Shown here: positions 52,140 through 60,917 of the stretch, one piece after another | Layout: the number at the start of each line of letters is the position of its first letter | Numbering within the stretch: position 1 is the first letter of the stretch | Source of the DNA: DATAGF01 sp963819845 | GTDB taxonomy: Bacteria; Actinomycetota; Thermoleophilia; Miltoncostaeales; Miltoncostaeaceae | Direction: 5' to 3' | Length of the DNA stretch: 64,000 nucleotides | NCBI GenBank assembly: GCA_963819845.1 | Contig: CAWFXQ010000014.1 | Coordinates: 186,001 to 250,000, forward strand | Made by a program: the position numbers and the translations under genes | The notes under the pieces: model-generated | The model's database searches: none | Seen by the model: the letters and a program-made list of their open reading frames with translations, nothing else | What the model was told of the DNA's origin: nothing

Positions 52140-53090
52140 TCAGCGGATCACGCGCTCGACGCGCGACCGCGCCTCCTCGTCCTGGGGGCGCAGGTGGTAG
52201 CGCTGGATCATCTCGCTGACCAGGCCGAACGTGAACAGCTGCACCCCGACCACGATGAGCAGCACACCGAGCAGCAGGAGGGGGCGGCCGCCGATCGCCT
52301 CGCCCGCCAGGCGCAGGACCGCGAGGTACGCGCAGATGACGACACCGGTGACGATGAAGAGCATCCCCACGCCGCCGAACAGGTGCATCGGTCGCTGGCG
52401 GAAGCGGCCGATGAAGAGGATCGTCAGCAGGTCGAGGAAGCCGCGCAGGTACCGCTCGAGCCCGTACTTGCTGCTCCCGTGCACGCGCGGGCGGTGGTTG
52501 ACCGGGATCTCGCTGACGCGGAAGCCCTCGGCGGCAGCGAGGACCGGGATGTAGCGGTACTGGTCGCCGGTGAGCGCGAGGGACTCGACCACCTCGGCCC
52601 GGTACGCCTTGAACCCGCAGTTCAGGTCGTGCAGGCCCACGCCCGACATGCGGGAGGTGACCCCGTTGAAGACCTTGGAGGCCGCGCGCTTCCCCAGGGG
52701 GTCCTGGCGGTCGCGCTTCCAGCCGCTGACCAGGTCGGCCCCCGCCTCGAGCTCGGCGAGCAGCCGCGGGATCTCGGCCGGGTCGTCCTGGAGGTCGCCG
52801 TCGATCGTCACGATGGCGTCGCCGCGCGCCTCGCGGAACCCCGCCATCAGCGCCGCCGCCTTGCCGAAGTTGCGCCGCAGGCGCACGACGGCGACCTCCG
52901 GCTCCCGGGCGGCCAGGTCGGCGAGGGCCTCCGACGTGCCGTCCGTGGACCCGTCGTCGACGAAGAGCACCTCGGTGCGGCGCCCCAGGCCCCGGAGGGC
53001 GCCCAGCAGCTCGTCGCACAGCGGACGCACGGACTCGCGCTCGTTGTAGACCGGGACGACCACGGAGACGAAGGCGAGGCGAGCGGCCAA
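52140..53090 (-). CDS. Polyprenyl-phosphate glycosyltransferase (GT2, DPM1-like)
   Basis: A 316-residue GT2 enzyme with the SVVVPVYNERESV start, LFVDDGSTDGT, NFGKAAALMAGFREARGDAIVTIDGDLQDDP (metal-binding DGD), and two C-terminal membrane segments (LFGGVGMLFIVTGVVICAYL and RPLLLLGVLLIVVGVQLFTFG). It moves a sugar from a nucleotide donor to polyprenyl phosphate, making the lipid-linked donor used by GT-C enzymes such as the neighbours at 46171 and 47795. The start is a TTG at 53090, preceded by TAGGAT 7 bases upstream, whose first three bases are the stop codon of the next gene upstream. Confidence 0.92.
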   Translation of the reverse strand: MAARLAFVSVVVPVYNERESVRPLCDELLGALRGLGRRTEVLFVDDGSTDGTSEALADLAAREPEVAVVRLRRNFGKAAALMAGFREARGDAIVTIDGDLQDDPAEIPRLLAELEAGADLVSGWKRDRQDPLGKRAASKVFNGVTSRMSGVGLHDLNCGFKAYRAEVVESLALTGDQYRYIPVLAAAEGFRVSEIPVNHRPRVHGSSKYGLERYLRGFLDLLTILFIGRFRQRPMHLFGGVGMLFIVTGVVICAYLAVLRLAGEAIGGRPLLLLGVLLIVVGVQLFTFGLVSEMIQRYHLRPQDEEARSRVERVIR

Positions 53091-53097
53091 CCGGTCG

Positions 53098-53103
53098 ATC
53101 CTA
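53098..53103 (-). promoter_or_regulatory. Stop-codon-embedded -10 box for the DPM1-like gene
   Basis: TAGGAT on the minus strand starts with the TAG stop of the upstream peptidase-like gene (53103-53101) and ends 7 bases before the TTG at 53090. Confidence 0.45.
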
Positions 53104-54918
53104 CCAGCGGTCCGGCGCGCCCCCGCGCGACGACGGCGCGCGGTCGATCTGCACCCGGATGCGCGGCGGCCGGCGGCGCGGCGGCGGCGTGCCCGTCGGC
53201 GACAGGGCCCCCTTGGAGGCGCGGAACGCGAGCAGCGCCGCCAGCGACCACACGCAGGCGCCGATCAGGGCCGCCATGAGCGGCCCGACGGCGCCGCGCG
53301 AGCCGTCGAGCGCGGTGGCCAGCAGGTACCAGAGCGCGAAGACCGGGTTGGAGTCGAGGCGCCCCGCCATCGCCACGGCGAGCGCCAGCACCGGCAGGAG
53401 GGCGACGCCGGCGAGGGCCGCGACCTGCCAGCGCCGTCGCGCCGATGTGGCCACGAGCGCGGCGTGGGCCGGCGGGAGGGCGATGACGAGGGCGTAGGGG
53501 CTGACGAGCCACAGGACCACGAGCAGGAGGGCCAGGGCCGCCAGGGCGGCGGTCCCCTCGGTCGTCGGCGGCGCGCCGGTGCGCCGCAGCCGGCGCCGGG
53601 CCCAGACCCACGCCCCGGCGCCGGCCGCGAGGGCGAGCACCAGGCCCAGGCCGGCGGCGGCGCCGAAGGCGGCGTCGGCCGGCAGTGGCGGCGCGCCCGC
53701 GGCGGGCCGGGGCAGGATGCCCGCGATCGAGAGCAGGTAGCCGGCGGCGAGCACCGCGAGCGGCGGCGCCGTGCGAACGGCGACGGCGCGGAGCCCGACC
53801 ACCAGGGAGGCCTGCGCCCGGCGCATGCGGGCCACGGCGTCGACCGCGCAGACGATGATCGGCAGCGCCAGCAGCAGCAGCGCGAGCCGCATCACCGTGG
53901 GGCGCAGGAGCTTGCCCGCCAAGGCGATGCCGGCGTCGGGCGCGGGCACCTGGGCCGAGGCGTCGAGGGTGAGCAGGAGGTCGTTGGCCGCGTTGCCGGC
54001 CAGCTCGAGGCGCTCGGCCGTCGGCTCGGCGCCGGGACGGAGCGGCGACTCGCCCCGCCCCGACAGGACGACCGCGGGCAGGTCGCCCGCGATCGGCGGG
54101 CCCTGGTCGCCGAAGGTCTGGGGCACCGCCATCTGCAGGAGCTGGGTGACGGCCGACGGCGGGCCCTCGCTGCGCCCGCCGACGCGCTCGACCGAGCGCT
54201 CGGCGAGGGCGCCCAGCCGCAGCGCCTGGCGGTCGCTGCGGCCGTCGACCCAGAGGTGGATCGCGTCCCCCTCGGCCTCCCCGGGGGCGTCGAGGACGAT
54301 CGCCCCCGCGATCGGGAACGACGAGAACCGGTTCAAGAACCACCGGATGCCGGCGTTCCCGATCGTGCTGCCGTCGGTCGACACGAAGAGGTGGGGGCGC
54401 TGGTGGCGGGCGGTGGCCGAGGCGCGGGCCAGGCTCAGCATCAGGGCCGTGGAGGTGGTGCCGGCCGAGACCCCCGACGGCGTGTCGCGGGGCGCGACGA
54501 CCAGGATCCCGGGCTGTGTGCGCCCGGCGGACGCGCCCGGCACGACCAGGTAGAGGTTCTGCAGCCGCACCTGCTCGCCCCCGTCGTTGGCCACCAGCTC
54601 CTGCGTCTGAACCCGCCCGGCGCCCCCCGGCACCTGCGACAGCTGGCCCTGGATCCACCGCGACGCGGCCTGGTCGGGGCCCGAGCCGGGCGCGCGCTCG
54701 GGGGCGATCGCGGCGAGCTGGTCGTTCAGCTCGAGCGTCGCCGCGCCGTCGATGGAGGACGGCAGGGGCGGCTCGGCCCCCGTGTCGGGGCTCTCGAGGG
54801 TCAGGAGCGCCACCACGAGGGCGACGCCCGCGACCAGCCAGCAGGTGCGATAGAGGCGGGCGTTCAGCACGGTCGGCGGGGCCGCGCTCGGGCGCGGCGG
54901 CGGCGGATAGAGTGTCAC
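53101..54918 (-). CDS. M28-peptidase-fold membrane protein lacking catalytic residues
   Basis: About 605 residues. A cytoplasmic Pro-rich start and one membrane segment (CWLVAGVALVVALLTL), then an extracytoplasmic domain whose layout (NLYLVVPG, ILVVAPRDTPSGVSAGTTSTALMLSLARA, HLFVSTDGSTIGNAGIRWFL) follows the aminopeptidase M28 fold of a zinc exopeptidase. The usual metal-binding H.D...GA.D..SG residues are replaced (APRDTPSGVSAG), so it is probably not a protease. Then a set of about six membrane helices and a Pro/Arg-rich C-terminal tail. Related proteins in eukaryotes act as GPI-transamidase subunits (GPAA1); I raise this only as a fold comparison. Divergent from treT, with 47 bp between. 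Confidence 0.65.
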   Translation of the reverse strand: MTLYPPPPRPSAAPPTVLNARLYRTCWLVAGVALVVALLTLESPDTGAEPPLPSSIDGAATLELNDQLAAIAPERAPGSGPDQAASRWIQGQLSQVPGGAGRVQTQELVANDGGEQVRLQNLYLVVPGASAGRTQPGILVVAPRDTPSGVSAGTTSTALMLSLARASATARHQRPHLFVSTDGSTIGNAGIRWFLNRFSSFPIAGAIVLDAPGEAEGDAIHLWVDGRSDRQALRLGALAERSVERVGGRSEGPPSAVTQLLQMAVPQTFGDQGPPIAGDLPAVVLSGRGESPLRPGAEPTAERLELAGNAANDLLLTLDASAQVPAPDAGIALAGKLLRPTVMRLALLLLALPIIVCAVDAVARMRRAQASLVVGLRAVAVRTAPPLAVLAAGYLLSIAGILPRPAAGAPPLPADAAFGAAAGLGLVLALAAGAGAWVWARRRLRRTGAPPTTEGTAALAALALLLVVLWLVSPYALVIALPPAHAALVATSARRRWQVAALAGVALLPVLALAVAMAGRLDSNPVFALWYLLATALDGSRGAVGPLMAALIGACVWSLAALLAFRASKGALSPTGTPPPRRRPPRIRVQIDRAPSSRGGAPDRW

Positions 54919-54965
54919 ACGCCGCCCCACCCACCGGGGCTCGCACACGGCACGGGGGTGCCCGG

Positions 54966-56207
54966 GTGATCCGCAGCGTGAACGTCGGGCACAAGTCGCT
55001 GGCCGACTACCACAGCATCGTGTCCCGCGACCTGATGGCCGACCTCCGCTCGCTGGCGGGCCCGCTCGAGGGCAAGAGGGTGCTCCACGTCAACGCCACC
55101 AGCTTCGGCGGCGGCGTCGCGGAGATCCTCTACAGCCTGGTGCCGCTCATGAACGACGTCGGCCTGAAGGCCGACTGGAAGGTCATGTACGGCCGCGACG
55201 AGTTCTTCCACGTCACCAAGCAGATGCACAACTCGCTCCAGGGCGACCCGCGCCCGCTGAGCGACGAGGACAAGGCCGTGTTCGAGCGGTACAACCTCAT
55301 GAACGTCGGCGGGCTGTCGGACGACTACGACTTCGTGATCATCCACGATCCCCAGCCGGCCGCCTTCCGGATGCACGCGGCCGACAACGGGGCCAAGTGG
55401 ATCTGGCGCTGCCACATCGACCTGTCGACGCCCAACCCGCAGGTGCTCGACTTCCTGCTGCCGATGCTGGAGCACTACGACCTGTCGGTGTTCCACATGG
55501 CCCAGTACATCCCGCCGGGCGACAAGCTGCCCGACCCGGTGGTGATGCCGCCGGCCATCGACCCCCTGTCGCCGAAGAACATGTCGCTCTCGCCGGAGGA
55601 CGCCGCGTACATCGTCGACCAGTTCGGGCTCGACATCGAGCGGCCGCTGATGCTCCAGGTCTCGCGCTTCGACCCCTGGAAGGACCCGCTCGGGGTGATC
55701 GACGCCTACCGCATGGTCAAGGAGCGGTTCCCCGACCTCCAGCTCGCGCTGGTGGGCTCGATGGCCACCGACGACCCCGAGGGGTGGGAGTTCTTCCAGA
55801 GCACCATGGACTACGCCGGCGACGACACGGACATCTACATCCTGTCCAACCTCAACAACGTGGGCGCCGTCGAGGTGAACGCGTTCCAGACCCAGGCGGA
55901 CGTGGTGGTGCAGAAGTCGATCAAGGAGGGCTTCGGCCTCACCGTGACCGAGGCGCTGTGGAAGGCGCGCCCGACCGTGGCCGGCAACGTCGGCGGCATC
56001 CCGCTGCAGATCGTGGACGGCGAGACCGGCTTCCTCGTGAACTCCTCCGAGGAGACCGCCCAGCGGTGCATCGAGCTGCTCGAGGACCGCGAGCGGGCGC
56101 GGGCGATGGCCCGGCGCGGCAAGCAGCACGTGCGCCACGACTTCCTCACGCCCCGGCTGCTGCGCGACTGGCTCGGCATCTTCACGAGGCTGTCGGGGGG
56201 AGGCTGA
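54966..56207 (+). CDS. treT: Trehalose glycosyltransferring synthase TreT
   Basis: A 413-residue GT4-fold synthase that makes trehalose from NDP-glucose and glucose. It shows VLHVNATSFGGGVAEILYSLVPLMNDVGLKADW at the start, VIIHDPQPA, WRCHIDLSTPNPQVLDFL, ALVGSMATDDPEGWEFF and VVVQKSIKEGFGLTVTEALWKARPTVAGNVGGIPLQIVDGETGFLV; these match the archaeal/thermophile-type TreT closely. The GTG at 54966 is the only start near the N-terminal motif. otsA follows after 6 bp. Trehalose would serve as a compatible solute. Confidence 0.92.
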   Translation: MIRSVNVGHKSLADYHSIVSRDLMADLRSLAGPLEGKRVLHVNATSFGGGVAEILYSLVPLMNDVGLKADWKVMYGRDEFFHVTKQMHNSLQGDPRPLSDEDKAVFERYNLMNVGGLSDDYDFVIIHDPQPAAFRMHAADNGAKWIWRCHIDLSTPNPQVLDFLLPMLEHYDLSVFHMAQYIPPGDKLPDPVVMPPAIDPLSPKNMSLSPEDAAYIVDQFGLDIERPLMLQVSRFDPWKDPLGVIDAYRMVKERFPDLQLALVGSMATDDPEGWEFFQSTMDYAGDDTDIYILSNLNNVGAVEVNAFQTQADVVVQKSIKEGFGLTVTEALWKARPTVAGNVGGIPLQIVDGETGFLVNSSEETAQRCIELLEDRERARAMARRGKQHVRHDFLTPRLLRDWLGIFTRLSGGG

Positions 56208-56213
56208 GAACCG

Positions 56214-57704
56214 ATGGCCCGTCCGGCGCCGCTGATCCTGGTCTCGAACCGCGGCCCCGTGACCTTCGCCCGGGGGGCCGGTGGGGAGCTGGAGCGCCAG
56301 CGCGGCGGGGGCGGGCTGGTGACGGCCCTGATGGGCCTGACCGAGCACACCCCGGCGCTGTGGATCTCGGCCGCGATCTCGGATGCCGACGAGGAGGTCT
56401 CGCGCCGCGCCGGCGGCGGGAGCTTCGAGCTCCCCGGCCTCGGGACCGACACCCGCGGCCGCTTCGTGAGCATCGACCACGACACCTACCACGCCTACTA
56501 CAACGTGGTCGCCAACCCGATGCTGTGGTTCATCCAGCACTACCTCTGGGACCTCAGCAACGCGCCCGACGTGCGGCACGAGGAGAAGGACGCCTGGGAG
56601 AGCGGCTACCTGGCCGCCAACGCCGCCTTCGCGGCCGCGGTCAACGAGGAGCTCGACCAGGACCCCGACCGCGTCGTGATGCTCCACGACTACCACCTCT
56701 ACACCGCGCCCGAGGGGATCCGCGCCGAGCACCCCGACGCGTTCCTGCACTTCTTCGTGCACATCCCGTGGAGTCAGCCGGACTACTGGCGCATCCTGCC
56801 GCCCGAGGTGCGCGAGGCGATCCTGCGCGGGCTGCTGGCCAACGACATCGTCGCCTTCCACACGCGCCGCTACGCGCGCAACTTCCTGCTCTGCTGCGAG
56901 GACCTGCTCGACCTGCCGGTCGACTACGAGCGCCTGCAGGTGCGCTGGCAGGGCCGCGAGGTCTGGGTGCGGGCCTACCCCATCTCGGTCAACGCCCCGA
57001 TGTTCCAGGAGCTGGCGCGCTCGCCCGAGGTGGCGGCCGAGGAGGGCCCGATCCTGCGCCGGCGCCGCCAGTACCTTGTGGTGCGGGTCGACCGCACCGA
57101 CCTGTCGAAGAACACGCTCCGCGGGTTCAAGGCCTTCGACGTCTTCCTCGACCGCCACCCGGAGTTCCACGAGGACATCACCTTCTTCGCGCTGCTGCAG
57201 CCCTCGCGCCAGGACGTGGACGAGTACGTCGAGTACCTCGCCAAGATCGAGGACGTCGTGAGCCACATCAACACCAAGCACGGCAACACCGACTGGATGC
57301 CGATCGACCTGCGGGTCGAGAGCAACATCCACCGGGCCGTGGCGGCCTACAAGCACTACGACGTGCTGGTCGTGAACCCGATCTACGACGGCATGAACCT
57401 CATCGCCAAGGAGGCCCCGCTCGTCAACGAGCGCGACGGGGTGATGATCCTCTCGGAGAACGCCGGCGCCCACGAGGAGCTGGGCTCGTTCGCGATCTCC
57501 ATCAACCCGTTCGACGTTGACGCCCAGGCCGACGCCCTCCACCGGGCGCTGGTGATGCCGGCCGACGAGCGCGCCGACCGCGCCCGCGAGATCAAGCGCA
57601 TCGTGCGCGAGAACGACGTCGGCAAGTGGCTGTCGCACCAGCAGTCCGACATCGCCCGCAAGCGCAGCGCCGACCGCCGCCGGGCGCAGCGCGCGCGGGC
57701 CTGA
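56214..57704 (+). CDS. otsA: Trehalose-6-phosphate synthase
   Basis: A 496-residue GT20 enzyme: LILVSNRGPVTF at the start, ERQRGGGGLVTALMGL, VMLHDYHLYTAPEGI, LHFFVHIPWSQPDYWRILP, NDIVAFHTRRYARNF, VVRVDRTDLSKN and LVVNPIYDGMNLIAKEAPLVNERDGVMILSENAGAHEELG. It joins glucose from a nucleotide donor to glucose-6-phosphate. No OtsB phosphatase gene follows, unlike the usual otsAB pair. It is 6 bp after treT, so the two trehalose routes are co-expressed. The 5' end is intact, and the C-terminus is basic (KRSADRRRAQRARA). Confidence 0.92.
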   Translation: MARPAPLILVSNRGPVTFARGAGGELERQRGGGGLVTALMGLTEHTPALWISAAISDADEEVSRRAGGGSFELPGLGTDTRGRFVSIDHDTYHAYYNVVANPMLWFIQHYLWDLSNAPDVRHEEKDAWESGYLAANAAFAAAVNEELDQDPDRVVMLHDYHLYTAPEGIRAEHPDAFLHFFVHIPWSQPDYWRILPPEVREAILRGLLANDIVAFHTRRYARNFLLCCEDLLDLPVDYERLQVRWQGREVWVRAYPISVNAPMFQELARSPEVAAEEGPILRRRRQYLVVRVDRTDLSKNTLRGFKAFDVFLDRHPEFHEDITFFALLQPSRQDVDEYVEYLAKIEDVVSHINTKHGNTDWMPIDLRVESNIHRAVAAYKHYDVLVVNPIYDGMNLIAKEAPLVNERDGVMILSENAGAHEELGSFAISINPFDVDAQADALHRALVMPADERADRAREIKRIVRENDVGKWLSHQQSDIARKRSADRRRAQRARA

Positions 57705-57707
57705 GCG

Positions 57708-58173
57708 GTGGACGACCCCCGCCTCACCCACCTGGACGAGCGCGGGCAGGCGCGCATGGTGGGCGTGGGCCACAAGCCGCCCGTCGCGCGGCGGGCCGTG
57801 GCCGAGGCCGTCGTGCGCATGGCCCCCGCCAGCGCCCGGGCCATGGCGGACGGGGCGCTGCCCAAGGGCGACGCGGCGGCCGTGGCGCGGGTGGCCGGCA
57901 TCATGGCGGCCAAGCGCACCCCCGAGCTGATCGCCCTCTGCCACCCGCTGCCGATCGACCGCGCGGGCGTCGAGGTGGCGGTCGACGCCGGCGCCGGCGC
58001 GGTCACGATCACCGCGTCGGTCGAGACGACCGCGCGCACCGGGGTGGAGATGGAGGCCCTGACCGCGGCGGCCGTGGCGGCGCTGAACATCTACGACCTG
58101 GTGAAGGGCGTTCGACCCGGACATCGTCATCGACGGCGTCCGGCTGCTCGAGAAGACCACGGGCGGCCCGTGA
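57708..58173 (+). CDS. moaC: Cyclic pyranopterin monophosphate synthase MoaC (frameshifted near the end)
   Basis: Second enzyme of molybdenum cofactor synthesis. RLTHLDERGQARMVGVGHKPPVARRAVAEA is the N-terminal conserved segment, LPKGDAAAVARVAGIMAAKRTPELIALCHPLPID the core (Lys and His active-site residues), and GVEMEALTAAAVAALNIYDLVKG the family signature. One extra base near 58111 (GTTCGAC) shifts the frame; without it the protein ends VDPDIVIDGVRLLEKTTGGP, the usual end, with the stop at 58171. The length after correction is 154 residues. Its end overlaps moaB by four bases. Confidence 0.9.
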
Positions 58174-58691
58174 GCCTGCGCGTGGCCGTGATCACGGTCT
58201 CGGACCGGTCGGCGCGCGGCGAGCGCGAGGACCGCTCGGGGCCGGAGCTGGCCGCGGCGGTCGAGGCGGCGGGCGGGGAGGTCGTGCTGCGCGAGGTGGT
58301 CCCCGACGACCGCCACCGCCTGGCGACCCTGCTCCAGTCGATCTGCGACGCGCCCGGGGCGCCCGACCTGGTGCTGACCACCGGCGGCACGGGGCTCGGG
58401 CCGCGCGACTGCACGCCCGAGGCCACGCGCGCGACCTGCGACCGCCTGGCCCCGGGCATCGCCGAGGCGATCCGCGCCCGGTCGCTGGCCGTCACGCCGC
58501 ACGCGATGCTGTCGCGCGGCGAGGCGGGGGTGCGGCGCGAGACGCTGATCGTCAACCTGCCCGGCTCGCCGGGCGGCGCGCGGGACGGCTGGGAGGTGGT
58601 CGCGCCGGTGGCCGCCCACGCCGCCGAGCAGCTCCGCGGCGGCGACCACGGCCCACCCGCGGACGTTGGAGGGCCCCCCCGCGCGGAGTAG
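58170..58691 (+). CDS. moaB: MogA/MoaB family molybdenum cofactor biosynthesis protein
   Basis: A 173-residue protein with VAVITVSDRSARGEREDRSGPELAAAV, VLTTGGTGLGPRDCTPEAT (TGGTG nucleotide/pterin-binding motif) and LIVNLPGSPGGARDGWEVV (LPGSP signature). It acts late in molybdenum cofactor maturation as a molybdopterin adenylyltransferase-like protein. GTG at 58170 overlaps the moaC stop. Its TAG stop at 58689 starts a TAGTTT box 7 bases before the next gene's ATG. Reading frame intact. Confidence 0.9.
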   Translation: MSLRVAVITVSDRSARGEREDRSGPELAAAVEAAGGEVVLREVVPDDRHRLATLLQSICDAPGAPDLVLTTGGTGLGPRDCTPEATRATCDRLAPGIAEAIRARSLAVTPHAMLSRGEAGVRRETLIVNLPGSPGGARDGWEVVAPVAAHAAEQLRGGDHGPPADVGGPPRAE

Positions 58692-58694
58692 TTT
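58689..58694 (+). promoter_or_regulatory. Stop-codon-embedded -10 box for the LLM oxidoreductase
   Basis: TAGTTT starts with the moaB stop codon (58689-58691) and ends 7 bases before the ATG at 58702. There is no Shine-Dalgarno. Confidence 0.5.
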
Positions 58695-58701
58695 GCGCGC
58701 C

Positions 58702-59844
58702 ATGGCGCACCCCCTCGAGCTGTCGGCGATGGGCGCGGTGCGCCCGCCCGCCGAGACGGTCCTCGCCTCCGCGCAGCGGCGCGAGCAGCAGGGCTTCGAC
58801 GCCATCTGGTGGGCCGACCACATGCTGCACTGGTTCCCGCCGTCGATCTGGACCGCCGACCTCGTCCCGCAGGCGGCCGCCGGGCAGGCCAGCCCGCACA
58901 TCTGGTTCGACCCCGTCCCCGTCGTGGCGGCGGCCGCCGGGGCGACGCGGGACATCCGCCTCGGGATCGGGGTCACCGACATCGCGCGCCGCCACCCCGC
59001 CGCGCTGGCCCAGACCGCCCTCACCCTGGACCACCTCACCGGGGGCCGCTTCCTGCTCGGAGTCGGCGCGGGCGAGGCGCTGAACCTCGAGCCGTACGGG
59101 ATCGCCAACGAGCGGCCCCTCTCGCGCCTCGACGAGGGCCTCGAGGTGATGCGGCTCCTGATGGCGGGCCCCGACCCGGTCGACTACGACGGCGAGCACT
59201 TCCGGCTCCGCGGCGCCATCCTCGGGCTGCGGCCCCTCGGCACCCGGCCGCCACCGCTGTGGGTCGCGGCCCACCGCCCCCGGGGCCTCGCCGTCGCGGG
59301 CCGGCGGGCGGACGGGTGGCTGCCCCTCGCCACCGACCCCGGCCGGTACGCGGAGATGCTGGAGGCGGTGCGGGCGGCGGCGGCGGCGGCCGGCCGCGCC
59401 GCCGACGCGGTCGTGCCCGGGCTCTACGCCCGCATCGTGATCGCCGAGAGCCGCGAGGCGGCGGAGGCGGCCATCGACGGGTCGCTGCTCATGCGTTTCA
59501 TCGCCCTGACGCGGCCGGCCGAGGCCTTCGAGGCGCGGGGCGTGGAGCACCCGCTCGGGGCCGGCGCCTTCGGCCTCACCACGTTCATGCCGACGAGCTA
59601 CGGGCGCGCGGACGCCCTGCGCCTGGCCGAGTCGGTGCCCGCCGAGGTGGTCCGCGACTCGGTCGTCTACGGCACGCCGGACGAGGTCGCGGCGGCGGTC
59701 CGCGCCTTCGTCGCGCGCGGGGCCCGGCACGTCCAGCTCATCAACATGACCCCGCTCGCGGCGCCGCCGCTCGCCGCGTCCAGCGAGGCGCTGATGGCCG
59801 ACACGGTGGTCGCCCTGCGCACCGAGAGCGCCGCGCCGGCGTGA
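58702..59844 (+). CDS. LLM-class F420-dependent oxidoreductase
   Basis: A 380-residue luciferase-like TIM barrel with the F420-type pattern: QRREQQGFDAIWWADHMLHWFPPSIW, RDIRLGIGVTDIARRHPAALAQTALTLDHLTGGRFLLGVGAGEALNLEPYGI, and PPPLWVAAHRPRGLAVAGRRADGWLP. The GVGAGEALNLEPYG segment is typical of F420-binding members related to phthiodiolone ketoreductases. The substrate is unknown. It is followed by a secreted-protein gene that overlaps by four bases. Confidence 0.88.
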   Translation: MAHPLELSAMGAVRPPAETVLASAQRREQQGFDAIWWADHMLHWFPPSIWTADLVPQAAAGQASPHIWFDPVPVVAAAAGATRDIRLGIGVTDIARRHPAALAQTALTLDHLTGGRFLLGVGAGEALNLEPYGIANERPLSRLDEGLEVMRLLMAGPDPVDYDGEHFRLRGAILGLRPLGTRPPPLWVAAHRPRGLAVAGRRADGWLPLATDPGRYAEMLEAVRAAAAAAGRAADAVVPGLYARIVIAESREAAEAAIDGSLLMRFIALTRPAEAFEARGVEHPLGAGAFGLTTFMPTSYGRADALRLAESVPAEVVRDSVVYGTPDEVAAAVRAFVARGARHVQLINMTPLAAPPLAASSEALMADTVVALRTESAAPA

Positions 59845-60917
59845 GGCGGGTCGCGCTCGCGCTCGCGGCGTCCCTGGCGGCGGCCGCGGCGCTCGCGGCC
59901 GCCCCGGCCGGCTCGGCGGCGACGCGCACGCTCACCCTGGAGGGCTGGCACGACCGCGCCCTCGCCTTCAGCGGCCGCCACCTGGTCTGGACCGAGGCCG
60001 CGACGGTGCGGGTCAACCCGGCCCGCATCGACGGCGCGCCGGCCGGCAGCAGCCGGTTCGACTACTACCGCGCCGAGACCTCGCGCGTCCGGCTCGACCG
60101 GGCCTCGCGGCGGTTCGCCGGCGCGCCCGAGACGCCGGTGGCGGTGCGGACGAGCATCGCCCGCATGACGTCGGGGACCCTGGCGCCCACGGGCGACGGA
60201 GGCTTCGTCGCCGTGGCCGGCTCGCGCCGGCTCGCGCCGCCGGTGGTGTGGTGCTGCGACGCCGAGGGCGTCGAGTCGGTGATCGAGAGCGACGGCCGCC
60301 CCGAGGCGCCGGTGACCGTCGCGGCGACCTGGACCGGCACGGCCGTGCGGTTCGTGCAGCTCGACGCCGCGGGGCGCCAGGTGCTGCGCCTGGGAGACCC
60401 GGCCGGCGGGCCGGTCCCGGCGCCGGCCGCGGCCGAGCCCGGCGCCCCCGGCCTCGTGGCCGTGGCCGGCGGCGGCCTGCGCGCCTGGGTCGACCCGGGC
60501 GCGGCGGCGCGCCTGCTGGTCGCCGCCGACGGGAGCGGCGCCGCCCCCGCCGGGGTCGCCCTCCCGGGCGCGGCGCTGCGGGTCTGGGCGGCGCCGGGCC
60601 TCGTGGCGGTGCTCTCGCGCGCCGGGTCGGGGCTGGCCGTGACGCGGGTGGACGCCGGGCCGGGCGCCCCGCGCGGCCGCCGGGTCTGGACGGGCGCGCG
60701 GCCGCCGGCCGTCGCCGTGGGCGGCGGCACGCTGGCGCTGGCCTCGGGCCGGCGCGTGCTGGCCTCGCGCCGCGGCCGGACGGCGGCGCGGCTCGTCACC
60801 ACGGCGCGCCGGCGCGTGGACGCGGTGGGCGCCGACGGAGCGCGGCTGGCCTGGGTGGAGCGGGGGCGGAAGAAGGGCCTGCGGGTGGGGATCGTGCGGC
60901 TGGCGAGGCTGCGGTGA
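59841..60917 (+). CDS. Secreted beta-rich protein of unknown function
   Basis: A 358-residue protein with a signal peptide (VALALAASLAAAAALAAAPAGSA) followed by a long beta-rich region. WHDRALAFSGRHLVWTE, GGFVAVAGSRRLA and VRFVQLDAAGRQVLRLG suggest repeated four-stranded sheets as in a beta-propeller, and the last 70 residues are basic and hydrophobic (RGRRVWTGARPPAVAVGGGTLALASGRRVLASRRGR). No enzymatic motif. It overlaps the preceding and following genes by four bases. Probably a secreted or surface protein. Confidence 0.7.
   Translation: MRRVALALAASLAAAAALAAAPAGSAATRTLTLEGWHDRALAFSGRHLVWTEAATVRVNPARIDGAPAGSSRFDYYRAETSRVRLDRASRRFAGAPETPVAVRTSIARMTSGTLAPTGDGGFVAVAGSRRLAPPVVWCCDAEGVESVIESDGRPEAPVTVAATWTGTAVRFVQLDAAGRQVLRLGDPAGGPVPAPAAAEPGAPGLVAVAGGGLRAWVDPGAAARLLVAADGSGAAPAGVALPGAALRVWAAPGLVAVLSRAGSGLAVTRVDAGPGAPRGRRVWTGARPPAVAVGGGTLALASGRRVLASRRGRTAARLVTTARRRVDAVGADGARLAWVERGRKKGLRVGIVRLARLR

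Noticed and set aside
54915..59108. A 1397-codon minus-strand open frame
   Set aside because: It lies antisense to treT, otsA, moaC and moaB, which are all clear genes. Its translation has no motif and is dominated by His, Val, Arg and Asp, as expected of an antisense frame in GC-rich DNA.
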